DNA of 64,000 nt from Extibacter muris (lineage in GTDB: Bacteria; Bacillota; Clostridia; Lachnospirales; Lachnospiraceae). The notes below the pieces were generated by a model, which saw nothing but the letters and a program-made list of their open reading frames with translations, had not been told where the DNA came from and did no database searches. Below, one piece after another: positions 6,610 through 14,898 of the stretch. The stretch's first letter is position 1. Every line of letters starts with the position of its first letter. The position numbers were made by a program, and so were the translations under genes. The stretch covers positions 302,805-366,804 of the forward strand of contig NZ_SMMX01000001.1 of NCBI RefSeq assembly GCF_004345005.1, given 5' to 3'.

Positions 6610-8331
6610 ATGAAAAGAATCAGTGGGAACAAATTATTGGTAAAGGCGCTGAGAGAAGAAGGTGTAGATACCCTGTTCGGATATCCGGGCGCCTGTACGA
6701 TCGACATCAGCGATGAGCTGTATAAACAGGATTATACGAAAGTAATCCTGCCGAGGCAGGAAGTGGCGCTCGTCCATGAGGCCGACGCATATGCCCGCTC
6801 TACCGGGAAAGTCGGCGTCTGCCTCGTCACAAGCGGACCTGGGGCTACGAACCTCGTGACCGGACTTGCGACGGCCAATTATGACAGCGTGCCGCTCGTA
6901 TGCTTTACGGGACAGGTGGCGAGACATCTCATCGGCAACGATGCGTTCCAGGAAGTCGATATCGTGGGCATCACGAGAAGCATTACCAAATACGGGATAA
7001 CCGTGCGGGACAGGGAAGACCTCGGACGTATCATTAAAGAAGCCTTTTATATCGCCCGTACAGGGAGGCCGGGTCCGGTACTCGTAGATCTGCCGAAAGA
7101 TGTGATGGAAGAGCTCGGGCCTGCGGAATATCCGGAGGAAGTGAACATCCGCGGCTACAAGCCGAACACGCATGTCCATATCGGACAGCTCAAGCGGGCA
7201 ATCAAAATGCTCGGAAAGGCCAGACGGCCAATCTATCTGGCAGGGGGCGGCATCAATATCGCCCGTGCCAATGAAGCGTTTACAAAGCTGGTGGAGAAGA
7301 CGAATGTACCGGTCATCACGACAGTCATGGGGCGGGGAGCTATCCCGACCAACCACCCGCTCTACGTGGGCAATGTGGGGATGCATGGCGCATATGCGGC
7401 CAACATGTCCGTAAATGAATGCGACCTTTTATTTTCTATCGGGACACGGTTTAACGACCGTATCACCGGCAAGCTGCATTCCTTTGCGCCCCATGCGCAG
7501 ATTGTACATATTGATATCGACACGGCAGCCATATCGAGGAACGTACAGGTGGATGTACCGATTGTTGCGGATGCCAAAGAGGCTGTAGAGAAGATGCTTG
7601 AGTATGTGGCGGAATGCGATACGCAGGAGTGGCTGGATGAGGTGAACGGGTGGAAAGCCGGACATCCGATGGCGATGAAGCAGAAGCCGGTCATGACGCC
7701 CCAGGATATCATAGAGAAGATCAACGAGCTGTTCGATGAGGCAATCATCGTTACAGACGTAGGGCAGCATCAGATGTTTGCGGCACAGTTCGTGGAACTG
7801 ACGCAGAAGAAGCGCCTGCTCATGTCCGGAGGGCTCGGGACGATGGGATACGGCCTGCCGGGAGCGATAGGCGCCAAAATCGGCAATCCCGATACTCCTG
7901 TCATCTCCATCTCAGGCGACGGCGGCATGCAGATGAACATACAGGAGCTGGCCACAGCCGTGTTAGAAGAACTTCCAATCATCTCCTGTATCTTTAACAA
8001 CAGCAATCTCGGCATGGTCCGGCAGTGGCAGAAGCTCTTCTACGGAAAACGGTATTCCATGACCTGCCTCCGCTCAGGGGCGGCCTGCAGGGGGAAATGC
8101 GGGGAAGTGGCATGTCCGGAATATACGCCTGACTTCATAAAGCTTGCAGAAAGCTATGGGGCCAGAGGAATCCGTGTGACAAAGAAAGAGGAGATAGCAG
8201 CCGCGTTTGAAGAGGCGAAGAAGAGCACGAAGACGCCGACCATCATAGAATTCACCATCGATCCGGAGGATCTGGTATATCCGATGATACAGCCGAGCGG
8301 AACGCTGGAAGACATGATTCTGGACTGTTAG
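6610..8331 (+). CDS. ilvB: Acetolactate synthase, large (catalytic) subunit
   Basis: This 573-residue ThDP enzyme condenses pyruvate (or pyruvate plus 2-ketobutyrate) in valine, leucine and isoleucine synthesis. The catalytic glutamate lies in PRQEVALVHEADAYAR. SGPGATNLVTGLA, the central FAD-binding domain (GVGMHG-like GNVGMHGAYAA) and the ThDP/Mg motif SGDGGMQMN...FNNSNLGMVRQWQ are present. The C-terminal domain carries an insertion with four cysteines spaced CX6CX3CX4C (about residues 482-498), just after KRYSM, where E. coli-type enzymes have a short loop. AAGGAGG precedes the ATG. It is controlled by the T-box and followed 15 bases later by ilvN. Confidence 0.96.
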   Translation: MKRISGNKLLVKALREEGVDTLFGYPGACTIDISDELYKQDYTKVILPRQEVALVHEADAYARSTGKVGVCLVTSGPGATNLVTGLATANYDSVPLVCFTGQVARHLIGNDAFQEVDIVGITRSITKYGITVRDREDLGRIIKEAFYIARTGRPGPVLVDLPKDVMEELGPAEYPEEVNIRGYKPNTHVHIGQLKRAIKMLGKARRPIYLAGGGINIARANEAFTKLVEKTNVPVITTVMGRGAIPTNHPLYVGNVGMHGAYAANMSVNECDLLFSIGTRFNDRITGKLHSFAPHAQIVHIDIDTAAISRNVQVDVPIVADAKEAVEKMLEYVAECDTQEWLDEVNGWKAGHPMAMKQKPVMTPQDIIEKINELFDEAIIVTDVGQHQMFAAQFVELTQKKRLLMSGGLGTMGYGLPGAIGAKIGNPDTPVISISGDGGMQMNIQELATAVLEELPIISCIFNNSNLGMVRQWQKLFYGKRYSMTCLRSGAACRGKCGEVACPEYTPDFIKLAESYGARGIRVTKKEEIAAAFEEAKKSTKTPTIIEFTIDPEDLVYPMIQPSGTLEDMILDC

Positions 8332-8346
8332 AAAGGAGAGAGGGCA

Positions 8347-8862
8347 ATGAGCAATGGAAATGGAATGAAGAAAAGATGGATATCCCTGTATGTGGAGAAC
8401 CAGGTAGGTGTTCTCTCAAAGATTTCCGGCCTGTTTTCCGGAAAGTCCTACAACATGGACAGTCTCACCGTGGGCACGACAGAAGACCCGACAGTTTCCA
8501 GGATGACGATAGCGACGGTCAGCGATGACGAGACGTTTGAACAGATTAAGAAGCAGCTGAACCGGCTCGTGGAGGTCATAAAGGTCATAGACTTTACAGA
8601 CATATTCGTAAGGATGAAAGAAATCCTGTATGTGAAGGTGCGGAAATGTACGCCGGAGGATAAGGTAGAGCTGTTCCAGATAGCAGAGACATTCAAGGCG
8701 AAAGTGATTGATTACGGCAAGGACAGCCTGCTTCTGGAGTTCGTCCAGACAGCAACGAAAAATGACGCGGTAATCAAGCTGATGAAAGAGGAGTTCCAAA
8801 GCATAGAGGTCGTGAGAGGCGGAAGCGTGGGAATTGAATCTATCAGCATGATGGAGAGGTAG
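8347..8862 (+). CDS. ilvN: Acetolactate synthase, small regulatory subunit
   Basis: This 171-residue subunit activates IlvB and gives valine feedback inhibition. An N-terminal ACT domain (about residues 8-85) begins WISLYVENQVGVLSKISGLFSGKSYNM and contains the SLTVGTTEDPTVSRMTI strand. The C-terminal small-subunit domain follows, with ILYVKVRKCTPEDKVELFQIA. The length matches the 170-residue class found in Bacillus. GAAAGGAGAG lies 8 bases before the ATG. It is co-transcribed with ilvB. Confidence 0.95.
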   Translation: MSNGNGMKKRWISLYVENQVGVLSKISGLFSGKSYNMDSLTVGTTEDPTVSRMTIATVSDDETFEQIKKQLNRLVEVIKVIDFTDIFVRMKEILYVKVRKCTPEDKVELFQIAETFKAKVIDYGKDSLLLEFVQTATKNDAVIKLMKEEFQSIEVVRGGSVGIESISMMER

Positions 8863-8894
8863 GCGTTTGTTTTTTTAAAAAACAGAGCGCACTC

Positions 8895-8923
8895 TTGAAT
8901 TCTGGCTGGTGCGGTATTATAAT
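8895..8923 (+). promoter_or_regulatory. ilvE promoter
   Basis: TTGAAT (8895-8900), a 17-bp spacer and a perfect TATAAT (8918-8923) are preceded by an AT-rich T/A tract at 8871-8882. ilvE can therefore be transcribed independently of the T-box. Confidence 0.78.
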
Positions 8924-8969
8924 TAGAACAGATAAAAACAGAAGTTTTCCAGGACGGAGGAATGAGAAC

Positions 8970-9995
8970 ATGGATAAGAAAAATATAGACTGGACGAATC
9001 TGGGATTTGGGTATATCCCGACGGAAAAACGGTACGTTTCCAACTACAAAGACGGGGCGTGGGATGAAGGGACGATGACCTCCGATGCCAATGTAGTCAT
9101 AAATGAATGTGCAGGGGTGCTCCAGTATGCGCAGACAATCTTCGAGGGGATGAAAGCGTATACGACAGAGGACGGACATATCGTAACATTCCGCCCTGAC
9201 TTGAATGCGAAACGGATGGTCGATTCTGCAAAACGTCTTGAGATGCCGGCATTTCCGGAAGACAGGTTCGTGGAGGCGGTAAAGCAGGTCGTGGAGGCGA
9301 ATGCGGCTTACGTGCCGCCTTACGGTTCAGGCGCAACCTTGTATATCAGGCCATATATGTTCGGATCCAATCCGGTTATCGGCGTAAAGCCGGCCGACGA
9401 ATACCAGTTCCGGGTATTCTCCACTCCGGTAGGCCCGTATTTCAAAGGCGGGGCAAAGCCGATTACAATCCGCGTGTGTGATTTCGACAGAGCCGCGCCG
9501 CACGGGACGGGACACATCAAGGCAGGACTCAACTACGCCATGAGCCTTCATGCGATTATGAGCGCTCACGCAGAAGGTTATGACGAGAACATGTATCTGG
9601 ACGCCGCCACGAGGACAAAAGTCGAAGAGACCGGCGGAGCCAACTTCATATTCGTGACGAAGGACAACAAAGTCGTAACACCGAAGTCTGACACGATACT
9701 GCCTTCCATCACAAGACGTTCCCTCATATACGTGGCCAAGGAGTATCTTGGACTGGAAGTAGAAGAAAGAGAAGTGTACCTCGACGAGGTGAAAGACTTT
9801 GCGGAATGCGGCCTCTGCGGAACAGCAGCCGTAATCTCGCCGGTAGGGAAAGTTGTCGACCACGGCAGAGAAATCTGCCTGCCCAGCGGTATGGAAGAGA
9901 TGGGGCCGATAACAAAGAAGCTGTATGATACATTGACAGGAATCCAGATGGGACAGATAGAAGCACCCGAAGGTTGGATCTGTGAAATATGTTAA
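8970..9995 (+). CDS. ilvE: Branched-chain amino acid aminotransferase
   Basis: This 341-residue PLP enzyme of fold class IV performs the last, reversible transamination of valine, leucine and isoleucine synthesis with glutamate. The PLP lysine is in GHIKAGLNYAMSL (about residue 184). Also visible are the TIFEGMKAY segment and a C-terminal FAECGLCGTAAVISPVG phosphate-binding region. The ATG at 8970 is chosen: GGACGGAGG lies 9 bases upstream, while the longer frame would start on the -35 box. It is the large (about 340-residue) type rather than the 300-residue E. coli type. Confidence 0.95.
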   Translation: MDKKNIDWTNLGFGYIPTEKRYVSNYKDGAWDEGTMTSDANVVINECAGVLQYAQTIFEGMKAYTTEDGHIVTFRPDLNAKRMVDSAKRLEMPAFPEDRFVEAVKQVVEANAAYVPPYGSGATLYIRPYMFGSNPVIGVKPADEYQFRVFSTPVGPYFKGGAKPITIRVCDFDRAAPHGTGHIKAGLNYAMSLHAIMSAHAEGYDENMYLDAATRTKVEETGGANFIFVTKDNKVVTPKSDTILPSITRRSLIYVAKEYLGLEVEEREVYLDEVKDFAECGLCGTAAVISPVGKVVDHGREICLPSGMEEMGPITKKLYDTLTGIQMGQIEAPEGWICEIC

Positions 9996-10055
9996 ATAAA
10001 TAACGGGGGACGTGATCTTTTTGAAAAAGATCACGTCCCCCGTTATTTATTTAAC
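9991..10055. terminator. 32-bp-arm perfect palindrome, bidirectional terminator containing two stop codons
   Basis: The arms 9991-10022 and 10024-10055 are perfectly complementary around one base, and the centre is TTTTTGAAAAA. The TAA of ilvE (9993-9995) and the TAA of the convergent tetR (10047-10049) both lie inside the arms. The GGGGGACG segment resembles the core of the dispersed palindromes elsewhere in the window. Confidence 0.85.
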
Positions 10056-10646
10056 ACGATGGCTCTGTATGATGAGGCGTACGGTCCGGTACAGGAACGG
10101 CTTATACTGTTCGATCGGCAGGGGCTCTTCAAACAGTATGGAATTGTAGCAGGTGGATCCTGCGAGCTCTACGATGGTGAACAGCATCACGTCTTCATCT
10201 TCGTAGGTATGGGCGTCGCTCTCCAGCAGCATCATATATTTGTCGAAGAATATGGCGTCCGAGCTTTCTCCGGAAAGCAGGGCGGAGCGCAGGGCGCCCA
10301 TGACGAGGTTCTTCGATATGAAGTTGAGGAGGGCTTTGTTGCCGACCAGCTCGTTTACGATATGGTCGATGATGAATATGAGCTGTTCTTCCAACCCGCT
10401 TATTCTGGCCGCCTCCATCGCCGCACCTGCCTTAGTGAACAGCTCGTGTGTCTTGTGGGCTATGAGCTTGTTCTTGATATCATACTTGTCTTTAAAATAC
10501 AGGTAGAACGTTCCTTTCGCCACGCCGGCCTTCTCCACGATATCTGATATGGAAGTGCCGTTGATTCCTTTTGTGACAAACAGCTCGTAGGCTGTGTTGA
10601 ACAAGGCTTCCTTCTTCTTCTTTTTGTTTTCGTCGATTTTCCCCAT
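10047..10646 (-). CDS. TetR family transcriptional regulator
   Basis: This 199-residue repressor has an N-terminal helix-turn-helix (about residues 12-58: FVTKGINGTSISDIVEKAG, then VAKGTFYLYFKDKYDI) and a C-terminal ligand and dimer domain of unknown ligand. The ATG at 10646 is chosen because AAGGAGAAAG lies just upstream; the longer frame would run into the promoter and operators. It is divergent from the MMPL exporter. The shared 200-base gap holds three matching 13-bp operator copies, so it very likely represses both itself and the exporter operon until an exported compound is bound. Confidence 0.93.
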   Translation of the reverse strand: MGKIDENKKKKKEALFNTAYELFVTKGINGTSISDIVEKAGVAKGTFYLYFKDKYDIKNKLIAHKTHELFTKAGAAMEAARISGLEEQLIFIIDHIVNELVGNKALLNFISKNLVMGALRSALLSGESSDAIFFDKYMMLLESDAHTYEDEDVMLFTIVELAGSTCYNSILFEEPLPIEQYKPFLYRTVRLIIQSHRVK

Positions 10647-10719
10647 AATGCTTTCTCCTTGATCCGTATAACTATACAAAATGAACTGCCCACATGCACA
10701 GTATCCAGTAGTTTTACAT

Positions 10720-10748
10720 AGTATAACAGAAAAATGACCAAAAGTCAA
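10720..10748 (-). promoter_or_regulatory. tetR promoter (minus strand)
   Basis: On the minus strand, TTGACT (complement of 10743-10748), a 17-bp spacer and TATACT (complement of 10720-10725). One operator copy (10735-10747) covers the -35 and spacer. Confidence 0.78.
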
Positions 10749-10813
10749 AAATAGTATTGACTAATGGTCATTTTTGGTGTATAGTTTCAACTAAGTTAAA
10801 TGACTGATGGTCA
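10735..10813. promoter_or_regulatory. Three TetR operator copies TGACTnnTGGTCA
   Basis: Copies lie at 10735-10747 (minus strand, TGACTTTTGGTCA), 10758-10770 (TGACTAATGGTCA) and 10801-10813 (TGACTGATGGTCA). The first two overlap the -35 regions of the divergent promoters in the same register; the third lies about 10 bases past the exporter start point. The spacing and dyad pattern fit TetR binding. Confidence 0.78.
10757..10785 (+). promoter_or_regulatory. MMPL operon promoter
   Basis: TTGACT (10757-10762), a 17-bp spacer and TATAGT (10780-10785). Operator copy 2 overlaps the -35, and copy 3 lies at the beginning of the transcript. Confidence 0.78.
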
Positions 10814-10843
10814 TTATTGTACGGGCAGGAGGATGAAAGCAAC

Positions 10844-12925
10844 ATGATGGTGAAAATCGGTAAATGGATTGCAAAACATAAGAATATCATCTTGATACTC
10901 GGACTACTTCTGATTGTCCCGTCTATCATCGGGATGAACATGACGAGAATCAACTATGATGTACTAAGCTATCTTCCAGGCAGCCTTGAGACCGTAAAAG
11001 GGCAGGACACCCTGGTGGACGAATTCGGAATGGGCGCCTTTTCCATGGTTATCGTAGAAGGTATGGAAGAAAAAGATGTAGCCGCACTGAAGGAAGAGAT
11101 GAAAGCAGTAGATCATGTGGCGGATGTCATCTGGTATGACGATCTCATGGATATCAGCGTTCCGATGGAGATGATTCCATCCAAGTATGAGAAGGTATTC
11201 AAAAACGGTGATTCCACCATGCTCGTCGCGCTGTTCGACAACACGACTTCTTCAGACGAGACGATGGATGCGGTGACGCAGCTTCGGAAAATAAGCGCGA
11301 AGCACTGCTTCGTAAGCGGAATGTCCGGTGTGGTGACGGACATCAAGTCGCTGGCTTTGGGCGAGATGCCGATCTACGTATTGATTGCGGTCGTGCTCTG
11401 CCTGATCATTCTGGCGCTCACGATGGATTCATGGATTACGCCGTTCATATTTATGCTCAGCATCGGTATCGCCATCCTGTACAACATGGGGACGAATATG
11501 TTCCTGTCCGACGTGTCGTATATTACGAAGGCGCTGGCCGCGGTGCTGCAGCTTGGCGTGACGCTGGACTATTCCATCTTCCTGCTGAACAGCTATGAGG
11601 AAAATAAAAAACGGTTTCCGGGCGAAAGGAACCGGGCGATGGCACATGCCATCTCCAATACGTTCAAGTCGGTCGTGGGAAGCTCTGTAACGACGATAGC
11701 CGGGTTTATAGCGCTCTGTTTTATGACCTTCAAGCTCGGCACGAATATCGGCATCGTCATGTCGAAAGGGGTCGCGATCGGTGTCGTGTGCTGTGTCACT
11801 CTGCTGCCGGCCATGGTGCTCACATTCGACAAGTGGATTGACAAGACGACGCACAAGCCGATACTGCCGGACCTGGGGAAGCTGTCCGCATTCATCACGC
11901 GGCACAATAAAATATGGCTGGCAGCGTTCCTGATTCTGCTCATACCGGCTATCTATGGCAATGCCCGCACGGATGTATACTACAATATCGACAAAGGGCT
12001 CCCGGATACGTTGAAAAGCTCTGTGGCCAATAAGAAGCTGGACGAAGATTTCCACATGAATAATGTCTACATGGTCATGCTGAAGAATGACGAGATGGAT
12101 CAGAAGGAAAAAGCAGAGATGATGGAGCAGATAGAAGGGGTTGACGGCGTGAAATGGGCAATCGGCATGGAATCTGTCGTCGGTCCGGCTGTTCCGGAAG
12201 ATTTTATTCCATCCGGAGTGAAATCAAAGCTGCAGAGCGACAATTATGAGATACAGTTCATCTGTTCGGACTATAAGACTGCCACCGATGAAGTCAATGA
12301 ACAGGTCAAGTCGATTGACAAGATCGTGAAGAGCTACAACAAGGAGTCTATGGTGATTGGAGAAGCTCCGCTGACAAAGGATCTGACGGTAATCGCAGAC
12401 AGCGACATGCGGAATGTAAATGTCATATCGACCATTGCTATATTTATCATCATCTGCCTTGTGTTCAAATCCATATCACTTCCGGTCATACTCGTCGCGA
12501 TCATCGAGTTTGCCATCTGCGTCAACATGGCAGTCCCGTTTTATACGGGTACAGAGCTGCCGTTCGTGGCAAGCATCGTCATCGGGACGGTACAGCTTGG
12601 ATCTACGGTCGACTATGCAATCCTCATGACGAGCCGGTACCAGAAGGAACGGAGCCGCGGACGCTCGAAGAAGGATGCCATCAGCCTGGCGCACCGGTCG
12701 TCCATGAAGTCGATCCTGATCAGCGGCGTCAGTTTCTTTGCCGCTACGTTCGGCGTGGGGCTGTACTCTAAGATAGATATGATAAGCTCGCTCTGCACGC
12801 TGCTGTCCAGGGGGGCAATCATCAGCACGGTTGTCGTTATCTGCGTACTGCCGGCGATGTTCATGGTATTTGATAAAGTAATCTGCAAAACAAGCAAAGG
12901 ATTCTTGCCAAAACAGGCAGAATAA
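10844..12925 (+). CDS. MMPL/RND superfamily exporter
   Basis: This 693-residue membrane protein has the RND duplication. One span (about residues 15-35) precedes an extracytoplasmic domain, then a five-span bundle. The second half repeats this from about residue 355 (FITRHNKIWLAAFLILLIP). The intramembrane blocks LQLGVTLDYSIFLLNSYEENKKRFP and VQLGSTVDYAILMTSRYQKERSRG mark the conserved fourth-helix motif with its proton-relay Asp in both halves. It probably exports lipids or amphiphilic drugs by proton motive force. ATG 10844 follows AGGAGG at 10827-10832; a TTG at 10817 is less likely. It is co-transcribed with the heptad protein and controlled by TetR. Confidence 0.92.
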   Translation: MMVKIGKWIAKHKNIILILGLLLIVPSIIGMNMTRINYDVLSYLPGSLETVKGQDTLVDEFGMGAFSMVIVEGMEEKDVAALKEEMKAVDHVADVIWYDDLMDISVPMEMIPSKYEKVFKNGDSTMLVALFDNTTSSDETMDAVTQLRKISAKHCFVSGMSGVVTDIKSLALGEMPIYVLIAVVLCLIILALTMDSWITPFIFMLSIGIAILYNMGTNMFLSDVSYITKALAAVLQLGVTLDYSIFLLNSYEENKKRFPGERNRAMAHAISNTFKSVVGSSVTTIAGFIALCFMTFKLGTNIGIVMSKGVAIGVVCCVTLLPAMVLTFDKWIDKTTHKPILPDLGKLSAFITRHNKIWLAAFLILLIPAIYGNARTDVYYNIDKGLPDTLKSSVANKKLDEDFHMNNVYMVMLKNDEMDQKEKAEMMEQIEGVDGVKWAIGMESVVGPAVPEDFIPSGVKSKLQSDNYEIQFICSDYKTATDEVNEQVKSIDKIVKSYNKESMVIGEAPLTKDLTVIADSDMRNVNVISTIAIFIIICLVFKSISLPVILVAIIEFAICVNMAVPFYTGTELPFVASIVIGTVQLGSTVDYAILMTSRYQKERSRGRSKKDAISLAHRSSMKSILISGVSFFAATFGVGLYSKIDMISSLCTLLSRGAIISTVVVICVLPAMFMVFDKVICKTSKGFLPKQAE

Positions 12926-12940
12926 ATCAGGGAGGTATCT

Positions 12941-14896
12941 ATGATGAGAAAGAGTAGAAAGAATAAAATCATGGCAGGAAGCATGGCTCTTGTGATGGCT
13001 GTCTCCATGGCAGGCGTCTCCTGCTGGCACAATATGGCTGCGGTGGAAGTAAAAGCGGCGGACGAGGATGTGGAGACGCTGAAGAAGGCGGCATCCGAAG
13101 CGCTTGGCGATACAGACACGAAGACGGACGGGGTATACAAAGACGAGACCGTGTATGTGAAGGCAGATGCGGCAGGTAAAGTGACGGACACGACAGTTAG
13201 CGAATGGCTGAAGAATCCGGGCAGCGGCGTCTTAGAGGATACAACAGGCCTTAAAGATATCAAGAACGTAAAAGGCGACGAGACATTTACCGAGAAGGGG
13301 GAGGATGCCGTCACATGGGATGCGGAAGGAAACGATATCTATTACCAGGGCAGATCGGAAGAGCCCCTTCCGGTGGACGTCACTATAACATATAAGCTGG
13401 ACGGAAAGAAAATATCAGCAAAGAAGCTGGAAGGAAAGTCCGGCAAGCTGGAAATCCACATCGATTATAAGAACCATTCCAGACAGACCGTGCAGGTGGA
13501 CGGCAAAGATGTAGAGATGTACACGCCGTTCACGATGGTGACCGCGCTTCTGCTGCCCACGGACCAGTATAAGAATGTCACCGTGGACAGCGGAAAGATA
13601 GTATCCGACGCGGATAAAGATATTGTGCTCGGACTCGGATTCCCGGGCCTTACAGAGAATCTGAACCTTCAGGATGTGGATGTAGAGATACCGGAAAGCG
13701 TGACCATCACTGCGGATGTGAAGAAAGTATCTGTCGGCACGACGATTACGGTCGTATCCGCAGATCTGCTGGATAAATTCGGGCTTAACGATGTCAATGA
13801 CTTTGACAGCTTCAGCGACTCTATCGACGAACTGTCCGACGCGGCCAGTCAGCTTAAGGACGGGAGCAGGACGCTTGCGGACGGAGTGAATACGCTGAAC
13901 AGCAAGACGGGCGACTTGAAAAGCGGCGTAAACGAACTGGCTGACGGCGTGAATGCGTATGCAGGCGGCGTAAGCCAGCTTGCACATGGCAGTTCAGAGG
14001 TGGCGGCAGGCGCACAGAAGCTGAAAGACGGAGCCACGCAGGCACAGCAGGGGATCCATGATGCCAAGACGGGGGCGGATGCACTCGTTGCGGGATACGA
14101 CGATCAGAGCACAGGTGCAGTCGTGGCAGCAAATGCACTGAGCAGCAATCTGAGCGCATTGAGCCAAAAGCTTGGAAGCGGAAGCATATCCGTCGAACTG
14201 ACGGACGCGCAGAAAGCTGAGATAAGTGCTGCCGCCAATGCGATGGCGCAGGCAGCTGCACAAAATATCACTGACGATATGTTTACGACTATGGGTACGA
14301 CGAGAGACGCCTATATCCAGAACCTGGCGGCAGCATTTGTGCCCGCCTTGACCGAGAAGATTACGGCCGTAGCACAAAATGCGGCTTCGACCACAAGCTC
14401 TGCAATCAAAGGTCCGGTAGACCAGCTGGCAGGAGTCGCACAGAAGCTTGCGGGCGGGGTAGGCGAACTGAGAAACGGCACGGCCAGCCTCCAGGCAGGC
14501 CTCGGCCGGCTCAGCGACGGCAGCGCCGAACTTGTGAACGGCACGGCAGACCTGTACGATGGTGCGGCTGCCCTCAAGCAGGGTGCGGCAGCCTTGAATG
14601 AGAAGAGCAGCCTGCTCATCACCGGCACGTCAAAGCTCAAGGACGGCAGCAGCCAGATGGGAACAGGCGTCAGCCAGCTGGCGGACGGAGCCGGTACGCT
14701 GGCAGACGGAATGTCAGAGTTCAAGGCAGATGGCATCGATAAGCTGACAGAAGTATTCAAAGGCGATATCGAAGGAGTGACGTCCCGGATCAATGCCATG
14801 ATGACGCTAGGACAGAATTACAGATCCTTTGGCGGAATCAAGGACGGCATGGACGGATCTACAAAATTCATCATTGAGACAGAGGCGGCAGAATAG
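12941..14896 (+). CDS. Exported X-X-X-Leu-X-X-Gly heptad-repeat protein (YhgE-like)
   Basis: This 651-residue exported protein has a signal-like N terminus (MMRKSRKNKIMAGSMALVMA). A beta-rich region spans about residues 50-280. Long runs of seven-residue LxxG repeats such as LADGVNTLNSKTGDL follow at about 290-390 and 490-600. The family resembles the extracellular part of YhgE/Pip proteins and is often encoded beside MMPL exporters, suggesting an extracytoplasmic partner of the pump. A GGGAGG site precedes the ATG, 15 bases after the MMPL stop. No clear C-terminal membrane anchor is seen, unlike full YhgE. Its stop is 2 bases from the convergent helicase stop. Confidence 0.82.
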   Translation: MMRKSRKNKIMAGSMALVMAVSMAGVSCWHNMAAVEVKAADEDVETLKKAASEALGDTDTKTDGVYKDETVYVKADAAGKVTDTTVSEWLKNPGSGVLEDTTGLKDIKNVKGDETFTEKGEDAVTWDAEGNDIYYQGRSEEPLPVDVTITYKLDGKKISAKKLEGKSGKLEIHIDYKNHSRQTVQVDGKDVEMYTPFTMVTALLLPTDQYKNVTVDSGKIVSDADKDIVLGLGFPGLTENLNLQDVDVEIPESVTITADVKKVSVGTTITVVSADLLDKFGLNDVNDFDSFSDSIDELSDAASQLKDGSRTLADGVNTLNSKTGDLKSGVNELADGVNAYAGGVSQLAHGSSEVAAGAQKLKDGATQAQQGIHDAKTGADALVAGYDDQSTGAVVAANALSSNLSALSQKLGSGSISVELTDAQKAEISAAANAMAQAAAQNITDDMFTTMGTTRDAYIQNLAAAFVPALTEKITAVAQNAASTTSSAIKGPVDQLAGVAQKLAGGVGELRNGTASLQAGLGRLSDGSAELVNGTADLYDGAAALKQGAAALNEKSSLLITGTSKLKDGSSQMGTGVSQLADGAGTLADGMSEFKADGIDKLTEVFKGDIEGVTSRINAMMTLGQNYRSFGGIKDGMDGSTKFIIETEAAE

Positions 14897-14898
14897 TA

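Noticed and set aside
8895..8969. Longer ilvE start at 8895
   Set aside because: The codon is the -35 hexamer of a good promoter, and the real ribosome site is at 8952-8960.
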